Numbered from the stretch's first letter, positions 8,062 through 16,882 are shown. The stretch is 18,809 nt of DNA from Longibacter sp051155795 (GCF_051155795.1 NZ_DAXETW010000015.1:1-18809); one strand, 5' to 3'. The notes: generated by a model not told the origin, from the sequence alone. Numbers and translations are program-made.

Positions 8062-9171
8062 ATGGCTTCCGTTCGCATCCTCCGCAGCCCCCATCGGACG
8101 CCGCTGCTCCTGACGACGAATCAGGGGCTCGAGGATATCACCGCGCAGGAGTTCGAGGACGCGGCCCGTGCGGCCGGCGTCTCCGTGGCCGTGTCTCAGG
8201 CCACCCCGGACGGTATGACCAGCTACACGCATGTCGTCGCCGAGGCGTCACGGGACGTCGTGCTGGAGCTCGCCCGGTCCCTCCGATCGATTCACCACAT
8301 CCTGTCACCAGAGTACACGTTCGACCTCCCGGAAACAGATCCGATGACAGCGATCCGCTCGGTCCTGTCTGATCACGACGTTCCGGGCATGGCCGACGCC
8401 TCCTCATTTCGGGTGTCCACGCTACGACGAGGCGACCACGAGTTCACCAGTGTAGACGTCATGCGCGCCGCCGGGGCGGGGCTTGTTGACCGCTACGGCA
8501 CGGACGTCGACCTGGAGGACTTTGACCTTGAGGTGCGCGTGGACGTCCGCGAAAACCGGGTGCGCGTGAGCACGCAGATCACCGACTCTGCCCTCAGCAA
8601 GCGGCAGCACCGCGTCTTTCAACCTCCGGCCGCTCTGAGCCCGAACGTCGCCTACGCCCTGCTTCGACTCCCTCACCTGACGGACCCGCCTGGCCTGGTG
8701 GTCGATCCGTTCTGCGGCAGCGGCACGATTCCGATCGAGGCCGCGCGGTACTGGCCGGACGCAACGATCGTCGGCATCGACCGGAGTGCTGAGGTGGTCG
8801 AGGGGGCCCGGAGAAACGTCGCCGCCGAATCGCTGGAGAACCGCATTCACATCAGAGCGGGCGATGCGTTGGCGCTCCCGGACCAGTTCCAGACGCCACC
8901 CGACCTCGTCGTCACGAACCCTCCGTTCGGGAAGCGCCTCGGGGCCGGGCTCGACCTCGTCTCCTTCTACGGTAAACTCCTCCTCGCCGTGCACGGCGCC
9001 CTACCGGCGGGTGGCTGGTTTGTCGTCCTCGTTCTCAAACCCGGCCCCTTCAGCGGTGCGCTCCAGGACGTCACCGCCGCCGGCAGCGTCTCCTTCGATG
9101 TCCGCCACGTCCGCCGCGTCCAGGTGGGCGGCCTGCACCCGAGGATCTTCGTGATGCAGAAAGGAGGGTGA
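8062..9171 (+). CDS. THUMP-domain class I RNA methyltransferase (COG0116-like)
   Basis: SAM-dependent methyltransferase, 369 residues, likely acting on the exocyclic amine of guanine in tRNA or rRNA. A THUMP-like RNA-binding part covers about residues 60-175 and ends in a region typical of the family (SALSKRQHRVFQPPAALSPN). The catalytic Rossmann domain follows: motif I DPFCGSGTIPIEAA (215-228), acidic Asp240 in IVGID, and motif IV TNPPFGKRLG (285-294). The N/D-PP-F/Y motif is the signature of amino-group methylation. The arrangement resembles the Trm14/TrmN tRNA m2G6 enzymes more than the much longer RlmL; substrate cannot be fixed from sequence alone. Start 8062 gives MASVRILRSPHRTPLLLTTN. 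It lies 70 bases after the OMP gene but beyond the hairpin, so probably has its own transcript. Confidence 0.9.
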   Translation: MASVRILRSPHRTPLLLTTNQGLEDITAQEFEDAARAAGVSVAVSQATPDGMTSYTHVVAEASRDVVLELARSLRSIHHILSPEYTFDLPETDPMTAIRSVLSDHDVPGMADASSFRVSTLRRGDHEFTSVDVMRAAGAGLVDRYGTDVDLEDFDLEVRVDVRENRVRVSTQITDSALSKRQHRVFQPPAALSPNVAYALLRLPHLTDPPGLVVDPFCGSGTIPIEAARYWPDATIVGIDRSAEVVEGARRNVAAESLENRIHIRAGDALALPDQFQTPPDLVVTNPPFGKRLGAGLDLVSFYGKLLLAVHGALPAGGWFVVLVLKPGPFSGALQDVTAAGSVSFDVRHVRRVQVGGLHPRIFVMQKGG

Positions 9172-9269
9172 GGATTGGAGATTTGGAAAACGCCCTTCTG
9201 CCCGCCTGGCACATGTTGGCGGGCGCCGATCCGGCATCTCATTGGAACCGGCGGCGCGGATGGCCCGGC

Positions 9270-9404
9270 GTTGATTCGTTGACCGTTGATTCGTTGACCG
9301 TTGATTCGTTGACCGTTGATTCGTTGACCGTTGGATCGTTGACCGTTGGATCGTTGACCGTTGGATCGTTGACCGTTGACGCGTTGACCGTTGACGCGTT
9401 GACG
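9270..9404 (+). repeat. Nine-copy 15-base minisatellite
   Basis: Nine head-to-tail units of GTTGNNNCGTTGACC: four with ATT-type (GTTGATTCG), three with GAT-type (GTTGGATCG) and two with ACG-type (GTTGACGCG) centres; the last copy ends in G. Variants are grouped in blocks, as expected of recent local duplication. Each unit is itself an 8+7 base doublet starting GTTG. Confidence 0.97.
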
Positions 9405-9466
9405 GCTGGGCCGGGAGTGGGAGTTGGCCTCGTCGTTTCGACTGCGATCGCCGTCCGTCGGACCGA

Positions 9467-9508
9467 ATCCGACCCACCGTATCCGACCCACCGTATCCGA
9501 CCCACCAC
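9467..9508 (+). repeat. Three-copy 14-base tandem repeat
   Basis: ATCCGACCCACCGT occurs twice perfectly and a third time with the last two bases changed. It lies 62 bases after the 15-base minisatellite, and a degenerate version occurs in the second intergenic element near 18283-18308. Confidence 0.93.
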
Positions 9509-9728
9509 ACGCTACCACCCGAACGTGTTTTCCGTTCATCCGTCCTTGCACAGCCCGCACACCCCAAACCCCGAGCCTCTCTCCTTCGCCATTCGAAAGG
9601 ATGATTTCCCCCACGAACGGTCGAGGGGCACCCTGACGGGCGGTTCAGACCTGGACATACAGCTTCATGAACGCCTCTGTCGGACCTTTCGGGTCCATGC
9701 CTCCCGGACTGGACTTTCGGTGATCGAT

Positions 9729-10502
9729 ATGATCAAGTTTCTTGCAGCACCTGACGATGTCATCGCCATCAAAGTGGACCAGACGGTTGATGCGGGCGAG
9801 CTAAAAACGGTTACCGACCGCATTGACGAACGACTCGAACAGAATGAGTCGATTGCGATGTACCTCGATCTGCGCGGACTGGAGCGTCTGACGCTCGCGG
9901 CCCTGCTCGACGACCTGCGATACAGTCTGAAGCACATCCGCGACCTGACACGCATCCGGCGTGTCGCCATTGTCACGCGCGCCCGATGGATCGATGTCGT
10001 CGCCTCGTGGGAGAATCGCATCCTGCCGGGCATGGACATTCGCGTCTTCGATCCCGAGCATCGGACGCAGGGACTGGACTGGGCCTCGGAAGACGTTGAA
10101 TTACCGATGCCCAACCTTCATCGCGTCGAGACCAATCGGGACTCGGTCCGGGCCTTCGCCCTGACCGGCCCGCTTCGCGCTGCCGACATCCGCTTGCTCG
10201 CCGATGACCTCGACGCCGCGTACGCACGCCATGGTACCGTCCGGCTGCTTCTCCGCGTCGAACACTACGGCCTCCGGCCCAGCGTTTTCACGCAAAACAT
10301 CGTCAAAATGAAGCTCCGCGCACTGCAACACGTCGGGGCGTACGCCCTCGTCGGCGGGCCTGACTGGATGGCGGGGATTGCCTCGCTCCTGAACCCGCTC
10401 ATGGCGATGGAGGTGCGGCACTTCGATCTCGAGGACGAAGCCGACGCGTGGGAATGGATCGGCGCAGCTCCAGTCGACACGTCTGCCGGCGTCGTTGCCT
10501 GA
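9729..10502 (+). CDS. Protein with two SpoIIAA-like (DUF3478, STAS-related) domains
   Basis: Cytoplasmic protein of 257 residues with no signal peptide or membrane segment. Two halves each resemble the SpoIIAA-like family PF11964. The first (1-119) runs from MIKFLAAPDDVIAIKVD through YLDLRGLERLTLAALLDDL and VAIVTRARWIDVV to IRVFDPEHRTQGLDW. The second (138-246) runs from DSVRAFALTGPLRAADI through LLLRVEHYG and YALVGGPDWMAGIASL to EVRHFDLEDEADAWEW. Family members are usually single domains of ~120 residues, so this is a tandem fusion. Precise biochemical function is unknown; the fold is related to anti-sigma antagonists. The start is uncertain: an in-frame GTG at 9720 is the other choice, and the upstream frame enters repeat DNA. 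It stands alone on its strand. Confidence 0.82.
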   Translation: MIKFLAAPDDVIAIKVDQTVDAGELKTVTDRIDERLEQNESIAMYLDLRGLERLTLAALLDDLRYSLKHIRDLTRIRRVAIVTRARWIDVVASWENRILPGMDIRVFDPEHRTQGLDWASEDVELPMPNLHRVETNRDSVRAFALTGPLRAADIRLLADDLDAAYARHGTVRLLLRVEHYGLRPSVFTQNIVKMKLRALQHVGAYALVGGPDWMAGIASLLNPLMAMEVRHFDLEDEADAWEWIGAAPVDTSAGVVA

Positions 10503-10538
10503 TCCGCGCGATTGGCGCATTTTATTAGAGGCCCAGCG

Positions 10539-10577
10539 AAAAGCGGCAGCTCCGGAGTCACGATCCGGGGCTGCCGC
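10539..10577 (-). terminator. Terminator hairpin of the beta-helix gene, in a convergent gap
   Basis: GCGGCAGCTCCGG (10543-10555) pairs with CCGGGGCTGCCGC (10565-10577): 13 pairs, one a wobble on one strand, with a 9-base loop. Read on the minus strand the stem is followed by TTTT, so it suits the minus-strand gene ending at 10604. On the plus strand it lacks a T-run but may still help end the SpoIIAA-like transcript. Confidence 0.75.
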
Positions 10578-10603
10578 CGTCGCGTCCAAAGGAACCGTCG
10601 GAC

Positions 10604-13432
10604 TCAGCGTACGACAGTGATCGATTCGGTCGTCGAGAAGGCATCCCCTTGAATTCGAAGGAAGTACCGGCCGCTTCCGAGGGTCGACGCATCCAGCGTC
10701 AGCTCATTCTTCCCGGACGTCATCGGCCCGTCGTGGACCGTCTGCACGACTCGCCCAAGGACGTCGTACACCGTCGCCCGGACCGTCTGCGCCTCCCGCA
10801 ACACGAGTGTGCCCCGGGCGGACGTGCGGACCGGATTCGGCCCGATCGTGAGTTCGAAGGCCGTGGCCAGACGCACCTGCACCTGCCGCTCATCCAACAC
10901 GGTGTTGGTACCATCCACGTCGACCTGGCGGAGGCGGAACGTGTGCGTGCCAACGTCCAATGCGCTCATCGAAAACTCGTAGCGCTGCGGCTCGGTCGTC
11001 GTCCCGGCGCCCTGAATCGTACCTGCGGCTGCAAACTCGGTCGCCTCCGGCGCCCGATGCTCAATTTCGAAACGGTCGTTGTTTTCTTCCGATACCGTTT
11101 TCCACGTCAACTGCACGCCCCGGTCGCCGGTGGGGAGCACATCGAACGAGGCGAGTTCGACCGGAAGCTGCTCCGCGGGACTCGTAAACTCACTCGTGCT
11201 GCGATCTTCCTGGAGAGAACCGGTGAACGTCAAGTCGTCCGTGGTCGTCAGGAAAAGATACTGTTCGCAGAGATTCGGCGCGGAGGTAACGACGGTCTGG
11301 TTTGTGAAGCCGTTCAGATACGTATCCGTCGTCAGGTACGTGTCGACATTGTCTGGATCACTGCCGGCGTACAGGTCGATGAGGATGCCGTCGTCTTCAT
11401 CGAACGCAGCGTTCCCGTCCGTGGTGCGCACGCGGTACGTCAGCGTCAGGTCATCTTCTGAGAGTCCCGGCTGACAGTCGAAGCTGACGACTTCCGGCGT
11501 ATTTAACAATTTGTTCGGGCCGGTGTCGGCATCGCCGTTGGAGGGGTCGTTCGCCGTGATGCCGTCGTCGCCGAGATCGATCATCGGACCGCCGTTGTCG
11601 CGGAACGTGTTGCCCCGTATGACGACGCGGGAGTCCGAGCCGGTCACGGCCACGCCCGGTCCGCCGTTAAAGCCGATCAGATTGCCGTCTGCGTCCGGAT
11701 CGGTCTGATCCGACCGGCTTCCGACGACGCCGGAGACGGAATTAGCGAATCGAACGCCCGCATCACCATTTCCGATGTCTGCACCACCCACTGTGGTGCC
11801 AATCGAGTTGTTGGTGATCACGGGCCCGTCGAGGACATCCGCCACATCGAATACGTAGATTCCGTTGCGGGTCGCGTTGCCGATAAAGTTGTTGTCGATG
11901 AAACTGTCGGACCCTCCCGGGTCTCCCATGTAGATCCCGTCGCCGTTGATCGGTTGGGCGGAGCCGTCTTCGAGCACACCGATCAGATTGTTCTCAATCT
12001 GGTGATTGCCAATCTCCGTTTGCGGGAGAGAGATCGCGGCATCCTCGGTGCCGCCACTCCCGATGTTGCCAAACACATTTCCATCGATCTGCAGCGAATC
12101 CGCAAACTGGGAATAGATCCCTGCACTCTGGAGCGGGATACTTGCGCCGTCCGGCGAGACGCCGAAGTAGTTTTCCCGGATGAACTCGCGATCTGCTTCT
12201 AGATCCGCCCCCGAGGCATCATCGCCCGTTCCAGCACGAACGCCGTACACGTATCCACCGATGATATTATACTGCCCGACAATTCCGTCTCCCGCAATGT
12301 CGCCAATATTGTTGACGCCAGCGCGGGTTGAATTCTGTAGCAGAATGCCGTCCTGGCCCGGCGCGAGCGACATGGACGTGGCGGTGGCATCGGCGGTGGT
12401 ACCCATCACGTTCGCGACAACCTCGATCGTCTCAGAATCGATGAAGATGCCGCCGGACGCATTTCCGGCAATGTAATTCGGGAACCGTTCCTGACTGCCA
12501 TTTGCGTAGCCGATGTAGCTGTCTCGCGTGTTCTCGACCTTGATCCCAAAGGTACCGTTCCCGCGAGGCGTCGTGCCGTCCGGCAGCAGCCCGATGTAGT
12601 TATTCGCAATGACAACATTGCCTTCCCGGAGCGAGCGATCGACCGAGTCGGTCGAGAACAGGTTGATGCCCATTTCCGCATTCCCGCCGATCACGTTCTC
12701 TCCGCCATCGGCATAGATCACGGCTGTGTTGCTGATCGGGTCGCTGGCGAAGCCGGAGACGCCGGAGGCGCCGATCGTCACGTTCCGCGGATTCGCAAGG
12801 TCAATCCCTGCCCCTTCATCTGCTGAGGCAGATCCGTTTCCGTTTGTGGTGCCATTCGGCTCAATGCCGACCCAACAGTACTGAATCGCCACGTGGAAGG
12901 GACGTGATCCGGTCGATGAGCCGATCAGGTTGATCCCGTCGTCCGGGAAGCCCACGATACCCAGCCCGATGACCGATACGGTGTCTGCATCCGATCGGAG
13001 CTCCAAGCCATCCGTCGCGCCGCCGGTTGCCGTGCTTCCATCGATGTAGACGATCGGCGGATCGCCCGCCTGCCAGCCGGGAGCGTTGTCGCCACGAATC
13101 TCCACGTTCGAGCCGTTCAGGTCGAGTTCGCTTACCGTCGCGATGCGTGCCACCTGCCGGCCGTTTTCCGTTGTGGTCGGAATTTCGTCAAACTCGACGA
13201 CCCATCGGTCCTGGATGTCCTCTGCACTAATCTCATTCAATGCTGCCCGTAGCGTACATTCGCCTGCAGCGGTCGCACAGATTTCATCACCGGGATTGGC
13301 ATCTCCATCATCAGCAACACTGTTCACGTCGAGCACGATTTGCGCGTGTGCACCGGGGGCGAAATACAGGCAGCCTGTAAACAGACAGGCCAGAATGAGA
13401 AGAGGTCTAAGCAGATTCGTAGCGTTCGGCAT
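10604..13432 (-). CDS. Secreted parallel beta-helix protein with T9SS sorting domain
   Basis: Exported surface or extracellular protein, 942 residues. A signal peptide (1-30, ending APGAHA before QIVLDVN) is followed by a CSLREA-like motif (CTLRAALNE, from residue 59). About residues 75-690 form a right-handed parallel beta-helix of loosely repeating units, with recurrent Asn-x-Ile/Phe-Gly...Asp-Gly turns such as NYIGLLPDGTTPRGNG, NYFGVSPDGA and NLIGVLEDGS. A beta-sandwich of the LPVELASFDV...TWKTVSEENNDRFEIEH type covers about 756-858. The last 84 residues (FELTIGPNPV to ITVVR) are a type A T9SS sorting domain, which drives passage across the outer membrane. Start 13432 places the signal peptide at the N-terminus; the frame is open upstream to 13600 without a better start. 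LFTGC at 17-21 faintly resembles a lipobox. The ligand or enzyme activity, if any, is unknown. Confidence 0.9.
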   Translation of the reverse strand: MPNATNLLRPLLILACLFTGCLYFAPGAHAQIVLDVNSVADDGDANPGDEICATAAGECTLRAALNEISAEDIQDRWVVEFDEIPTTTENGRQVARIATVSELDLNGSNVEIRGDNAPGWQAGDPPIVYIDGSTATGGATDGLELRSDADTVSVIGLGIVGFPDDGINLIGSSTGSRPFHVAIQYCWVGIEPNGTTNGNGSASADEGAGIDLANPRNVTIGASGVSGFASDPISNTAVIYADGGENVIGGNAEMGINLFSTDSVDRSLREGNVVIANNYIGLLPDGTTPRGNGTFGIKVENTRDSYIGYANGSQERFPNYIAGNASGGIFIDSETIEVVANVMGTTADATATSMSLAPGQDGILLQNSTRAGVNNIGDIAGDGIVGQYNIIGGYVYGVRAGTGDDASGADLEADREFIRENYFGVSPDGASIPLQSAGIYSQFADSLQIDGNVFGNIGSGGTEDAAISLPQTEIGNHQIENNLIGVLEDGSAQPINGDGIYMGDPGGSDSFIDNNFIGNATRNGIYVFDVADVLDGPVITNNSIGTTVGGADIGNGDAGVRFANSVSGVVGSRSDQTDPDADGNLIGFNGGPGVAVTGSDSRVVIRGNTFRDNGGPMIDLGDDGITANDPSNGDADTGPNKLLNTPEVVSFDCQPGLSEDDLTLTYRVRTTDGNAAFDEDDGILIDLYAGSDPDNVDTYLTTDTYLNGFTNQTVVTSAPNLCEQYLFLTTTDDLTFTGSLQEDRSTSEFTSPAEQLPVELASFDVLPTGDRGVQLTWKTVSEENNDRFEIEHRAPEATEFAAAGTIQGAGTTTEPQRYEFSMSALDVGTHTFRLRQVDVDGTNTVLDERQVQVRLATAFELTIGPNPVRTSARGTLVLREAQTVRATVYDVLGRVVQTVHDGPMTSGKNELTLDASTLGSGRYFLRIQGDAFSTTESITVVR

Positions 13433-13892
13433 AGCGTTCAATAGATTAAGGAGGGGGCTTGCAGCAAACATGGTCGATGCGTGTAGCAGCAACCGGAGGG
13501 AACGGCACGGGGCCCTCCTGTCGAGATAGCGCAACTCGGCCATCAACGAGGCCATCAACACGCCAATAAATTTGACGCCGCCCTCGGCGTCGCCACCCAC
13601 GGCACCACGAAACCGCTATTTTTTACGATCCAACCTGAAAGAACGCACATATTCGCGGCGAGACGATCGTTTCGCACGCCCTTTTCAGCATCCGGAGCCT
13701 CCCACGCATCCGATCGCGCGACTCGTATCTGGTGGATGGCCTGATCTATTCTTACCATGGCTGTCCCGAGAGCTGAACGTAACGGTCTTGACACCACGAG
13801 ACCTGGCCTACATTTTCCTTCGATACGCCTCACCGGGATGCCGCCCGTCGGATCATTCGCCCGGCTTTCTCCCCTAACCGCTTTCCGGTACG
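13433..13892. other. Divergent intergenic region between beta-helix and second kinase genes
   Basis: About 460 bases separating two divergent genes, so promoters for both should lie here. A candidate plus-strand promoter is at 13788-13816. A short direct repeat, GGCCATCAACGA followed by GGCCATCAAC, occurs near 13539-13560. Open frames on both strands lack any recognisable domain and are not called. Confidence 0.55.
13788..13816 (+). promoter_or_regulatory. Candidate Bacteroidota-type promoter for the second kinase
   Basis: TTGACA (13788-13793) is followed by TACATTTT (13809-13816). The TTG to TA distance, 18 bases, and the TAnnTTT form resemble the lineage's -33 TTTG / -7 TAnnTTTG pattern. 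It lies about 75 bases upstream of the kinase start. No experimental support. Confidence 0.35.
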
Positions 13893-16778
13893 ATGTCCAC
13901 CCATCGCTTCTCGAATCTCGTCGAGGCGATCTTCGAAGACGCCCTCGATCGTCCGAAGGCGGATCGGGAAGCGTTCGTCCGGTCGGTCACCGACGATCCG
14001 ACGGTTCGAGAACACGTGTTTGATCTGCTCGACCATTTCGACGAGATCGACGCCTTTCTCGAGACCCCAGCGGTGAAGGCGGCTGATTTTCTGGATGAGG
14101 TGGACCGTCCGACGTCCGCTCCTCCCGACCGAAGCGGCGAACGGATCGGTCCGTTCGAGCTGAAGGAGCGAGTGGGGCGCGGCGGGTCCGGCGTTGTATA
14201 CCGAGCGCAGCGCACGGACACGTTCGACCAGGAGGTTGCCATCAAGCTGTTGACTCGGCCGGCGGATGCAGGCGCCGTTCTCGATCGCTTTGCGCACGAG
14301 CAGCAGGTCCTGGCTGCCCTGACTCATCCCCGCGTGGCTCGCATTTTCGACGGCGGCGCGACGTCCAACGGACAGCCCTACTTCGTCATGGAGTACGTCG
14401 CGGGGCAACCTTTGGACGCATACTGCGACGACCAGCGGCTGTCGATCGAAAACCGACTTGAGCTGTTCGTCACGGTGGCTGACGCCGTGCATCATGCCCA
14501 CCAGAACCTCGTCGTCCACCGGGATCTCAAGCCCTCGAATGTTCTCGTTACGGCAGACGGGCAGCCCAAACTTCTCGACTTCGGCATCGCGAAAATCATC
14601 GGGGACGATGCGACAGGCCTGACCCGGACGGGCGAGCGATGGATGACGCCGGAATACGCGGCACCGGAGCAGATTCGCGGTGAGTCGATTTCGACGGCAA
14701 CCGATGTCTACCAGCTCGGGGTCGTGCTCTATGAGTTGCTGACCGGTCGGCGTCCGTATCACCCGAACGCACGGTCGCTTTTCGCGATCGAGCAGGCTGT
14801 ATGCGAAGAGACGCCGACCCGTCCAAGCACGGCGGTCACCCAATCGACGGAGCGCGCGGCGCCGGACGAAATCAGTAGAACCCGTCGCACACATCCGGCG
14901 GCGCTTCGCAGCACCCTGCGAGGAGATCTCGATGCAATCGTGATGAAGGCGCTCCGCAAGGAGCCCGGTCAGCGGTACGGATCGGCGGAAGCGATGGCCG
15001 CAGATATCCGCCGGTTCCTGAACAATCAGCCCGTGCACGCCCGCGACGGTCAATGGTCGTACCGTGCCAATAAATTCGTCCGCCGACATGCGCGCCCGAT
15101 CCTCGCGACGGCCGTCGTCCTCCTCACATTGACAGCCGGTGCGATCGCGTACACGATGCAGATTACGCAGGAACGGGACCGGGCCCGGCTCGCAGAGCAG
15201 CAGGCGACCACCGTCACCGACTTCCTGGCCAACCTCTTCAATGAAAACACACCCCGCAATACGGCCGGGGAGACGCTTTCCGCCCGCGACCTCCTGAGCC
15301 GCGGCGAAGCGCGGGTCGCCAAGCTAGATGCCGCTCCCCGGGTCCGCCTCCGACTGCTGCTTGTCCTGGCAAACGTTCGTGCTGACCTCAATCACACGTC
15401 ACGGGCGGACCGTCTCATTGCTGAGGCCCAGGTCGTGGCCAACCGGATCGATGACTTGTCACCCCTCGAGCGGAGCCATGTGCTTTACAAGCGCGGAGAA
15501 ATCGCTCGCCGAAAAGGGGAATACCCCACCGCGGACTCCCTCTTCCGCCTTGCTCAGGAGGCGTATGACCGATCCGGGCGATCAGCCCCCGACGATCTGA
15601 CGAATATTCTGAACGCACGGATGGAGACGATCCAGGCCGTCGGCAACCTTCAAGCGGCCGACTCGGTCCTACAGCAGTTGCTCCCGTTGAGCGAGGATGT
15701 CTACGGAACGCGCAGCCCCGAACATGCGACCATTCTGCACAATGCATCATCGGTTCTCGTCGAACTCGGGCACATCGACCGCGCGGAGACAGCAGCTCGA
15801 ACCGCGCTCGACATTCGCCAGGAGCACTATTCGGCGCCCCACATCGACCTTGCGTACGCAAAGGAGGGCCTTGGAACGGTTCTCAACGAGCAAGACCGCC
15901 TGGAAGAGGCACAGCCGCTCCTCGAGGATGCGGTGCGCCAGAGTGAGCAGGTGCTGGACCCGGACAACGACCGCCTCGACAAATTCAAGATCAGCCTCGC
16001 GCTGCTTTACACCGAAAGAACGCGGTACGAGGAAGCTGAAAACCTCTACCGAGATATTATCGACCGCCGCGAACGCGTTAACCCGGACGGCCTGACGGTG
16101 CTCTACACGAAGAACAACCTGGCCCTCGTGTACCAGCGCCAGGGACAGTATGAGAACGCGGCGTCGATCTATCGCGAGGTGCTGGAGAAGAAGACGGAGG
16201 TCGTCGGCCACGACCGGCATCCGAGCATTGTCGTCACGCTCTTCAACCTTGCCAGCGCCCTGCACGAGGCCGGGCGGTTCGAGCAGGCGGAGTCGCGATA
16301 CCGGCGCGTCGTCCGGCTTGACCAACAATTGCTCGGGGAGACGCACCGCGAGGTCGGGGTCGATATGACGGCCCTCGCCACGCTTCTTGTCGATCGAGGC
16401 GCGCTTCAAGAAGCCGACTCGTTGTTCGAACGCGCCCACCCGATCGTTGAAGACGGATTCTCCGGCACGCACCGGAGGATGGGAGAATTTTTGATCGGGC
16501 GCGGGAGCCTGCTCGTCCTTGACGGCCGACCCGGGGACGCCGAGCCGCTGCTTCGCCGGGCCGTGAAGATCTTCGAGTCCGGGGCCGGAGGCGCCCCCTG
16601 GCGACTGGACGAGGCCAAAGGCTGGTTGGGACGTGCCCTCCTACAGCAGGGCGACGCCGCCGGCACATCCTTTCTCGAGGAGTCGCGCACCGGTCTCGAA
16701 GACATGCTCGGGGAAGATCATTGGCGAACCACCCGAATGCGAGTCCCCGCGAACGAACGTGAGCCCGTAGCACGATAG
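13893..16778 (+). CDS. Membrane Ser/Thr protein kinase with long TPR region (no sigma partner)
   Basis: Second Hanks-type kinase, 961 residues, same plan as the kinase at 4837-7365. An acidic N-terminus (1-85) contains FSNLVEAIFEDALDRPKADR. The kinase domain covers about 86-380: glycine loop GRGGSGVVY (95-103), Lys118 in VAIKLL, helix-C Glu136, HRDLKPSN (209-216), DFG (229-231), APE (257-259). One membrane segment lies at about 402-423. The C-terminal ~530 residues are TPR-rich, with clear repeats such as GQYENAASIYREVL, GRFEQAESRYRRVV and DRLEEAQPLLEDAV. All catalytic residues are intact. The C-terminal region is about 145 residues longer than in the first kinase. No sigma gene lies beside it: the upstream neighbour is the divergent beta-helix gene and the downstream one is convergent. 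It could phosphorylate the sigma factor at 4105 or have its own target. Confidence 0.93.
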   Translation: MSTHRFSNLVEAIFEDALDRPKADREAFVRSVTDDPTVREHVFDLLDHFDEIDAFLETPAVKAADFLDEVDRPTSAPPDRSGERIGPFELKERVGRGGSGVVYRAQRTDTFDQEVAIKLLTRPADAGAVLDRFAHEQQVLAALTHPRVARIFDGGATSNGQPYFVMEYVAGQPLDAYCDDQRLSIENRLELFVTVADAVHHAHQNLVVHRDLKPSNVLVTADGQPKLLDFGIAKIIGDDATGLTRTGERWMTPEYAAPEQIRGESISTATDVYQLGVVLYELLTGRRPYHPNARSLFAIEQAVCEETPTRPSTAVTQSTERAAPDEISRTRRTHPAALRSTLRGDLDAIVMKALRKEPGQRYGSAEAMAADIRRFLNNQPVHARDGQWSYRANKFVRRHARPILATAVVLLTLTAGAIAYTMQITQERDRARLAEQQATTVTDFLANLFNENTPRNTAGETLSARDLLSRGEARVAKLDAAPRVRLRLLLVLANVRADLNHTSRADRLIAEAQVVANRIDDLSPLERSHVLYKRGEIARRKGEYPTADSLFRLAQEAYDRSGRSAPDDLTNILNARMETIQAVGNLQAADSVLQQLLPLSEDVYGTRSPEHATILHNASSVLVELGHIDRAETAARTALDIRQEHYSAPHIDLAYAKEGLGTVLNEQDRLEEAQPLLEDAVRQSEQVLDPDNDRLDKFKISLALLYTERTRYEEAENLYRDIIDRRERVNPDGLTVLYTKNNLALVYQRQGQYENAASIYREVLEKKTEVVGHDRHPSIVVTLFNLASALHEAGRFEQAESRYRRVVRLDQQLLGETHREVGVDMTALATLLVDRGALQEADSLFERAHPIVEDGFSGTHRRMGEFLIGRGSLLVLDGRPGDAEPLLRRAVKIFESGAGGAPWRLDEAKGWLGRALLQQGDAAGTSFLEESRTGLEDMLGEDHWRTTRMRVPANEREPVAR

Positions 16779-16840
16779 GCCGATACAAGTCGAACGCGGC
16801 GACCGAGCGTGCTTCCACTGAATGTGCTGCACCCGTCGGA

Positions 16841-16865
16841 GACCCGTCGGTTGCCGTCGACGGTC
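16841..16865. terminator. Weak hairpin in the gap between kinase 2 and the lipoprotein gene
   Basis: GACCCGTCG and CGACGGTC can form an 8-pair stem with one bulged C and an 8-base loop, in the 104-base gap between convergent genes. There is no T-run, so terminator function is doubtful. Confidence 0.25.
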
Positions 16866-16882
16866 ATACCGGGAGCCGATCG

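Larger units (their letters stand above)
9172..9728. other. Repeat-rich intergenic stretch between methyltransferase and SpoIIAA-like gene
   Basis: No gene is supported in these 557 bases. The order of elements is a 15-base minisatellite (9270-9404), the block CTCGTCGTTTCG (9429-9440), three 14-base repeats (9467-9508) and ACACCCCAAACC (9559-9570). All four blocks recur in the same order, on the minus strand, at 18271-18426. The stretch stays open in several frames only because the repeats contain no stop codons. Confidence 0.75.

Noticed and set aside
9270..9404. CRISPR array
   Set aside because: The 15-base units are directly adjacent with no unique spacers, and no cas genes are present.
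9168..9728. A long N-terminal extension of the SpoIIAA-like protein through the minisatellite, giving DSLTV repeats
   Set aside because: The 15-base period keeps every frame free of stops, the peptide is low-complexity, and the recognised domain starts at about 9729. The repeat also occurs outside any gene at 18365-18426.
10604..13432. Adhesin or phage tail-spike reading of the beta-helix protein
   Set aside because: The signal peptide and C-terminal T9SS sorting domain show it is a cellular secreted protein, and no phage genes are nearby. Adhesion remains possible but is not supported.
13572..13877. A 101-residue open frame in the divergent promoter region
   Set aside because: No family, composition typical of non-coding GC-rich DNA, and it covers the expected promoter of the second kinase.
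13830..15089. A 419-residue open frame on the minus strand
   Set aside because: It is antisense to the kinase domain of the second kinase, and no domain is recognisable. The similar 322-residue frame antisense to the first kinase (4846-5814) shows this is a by-product of kinase codon pattern.
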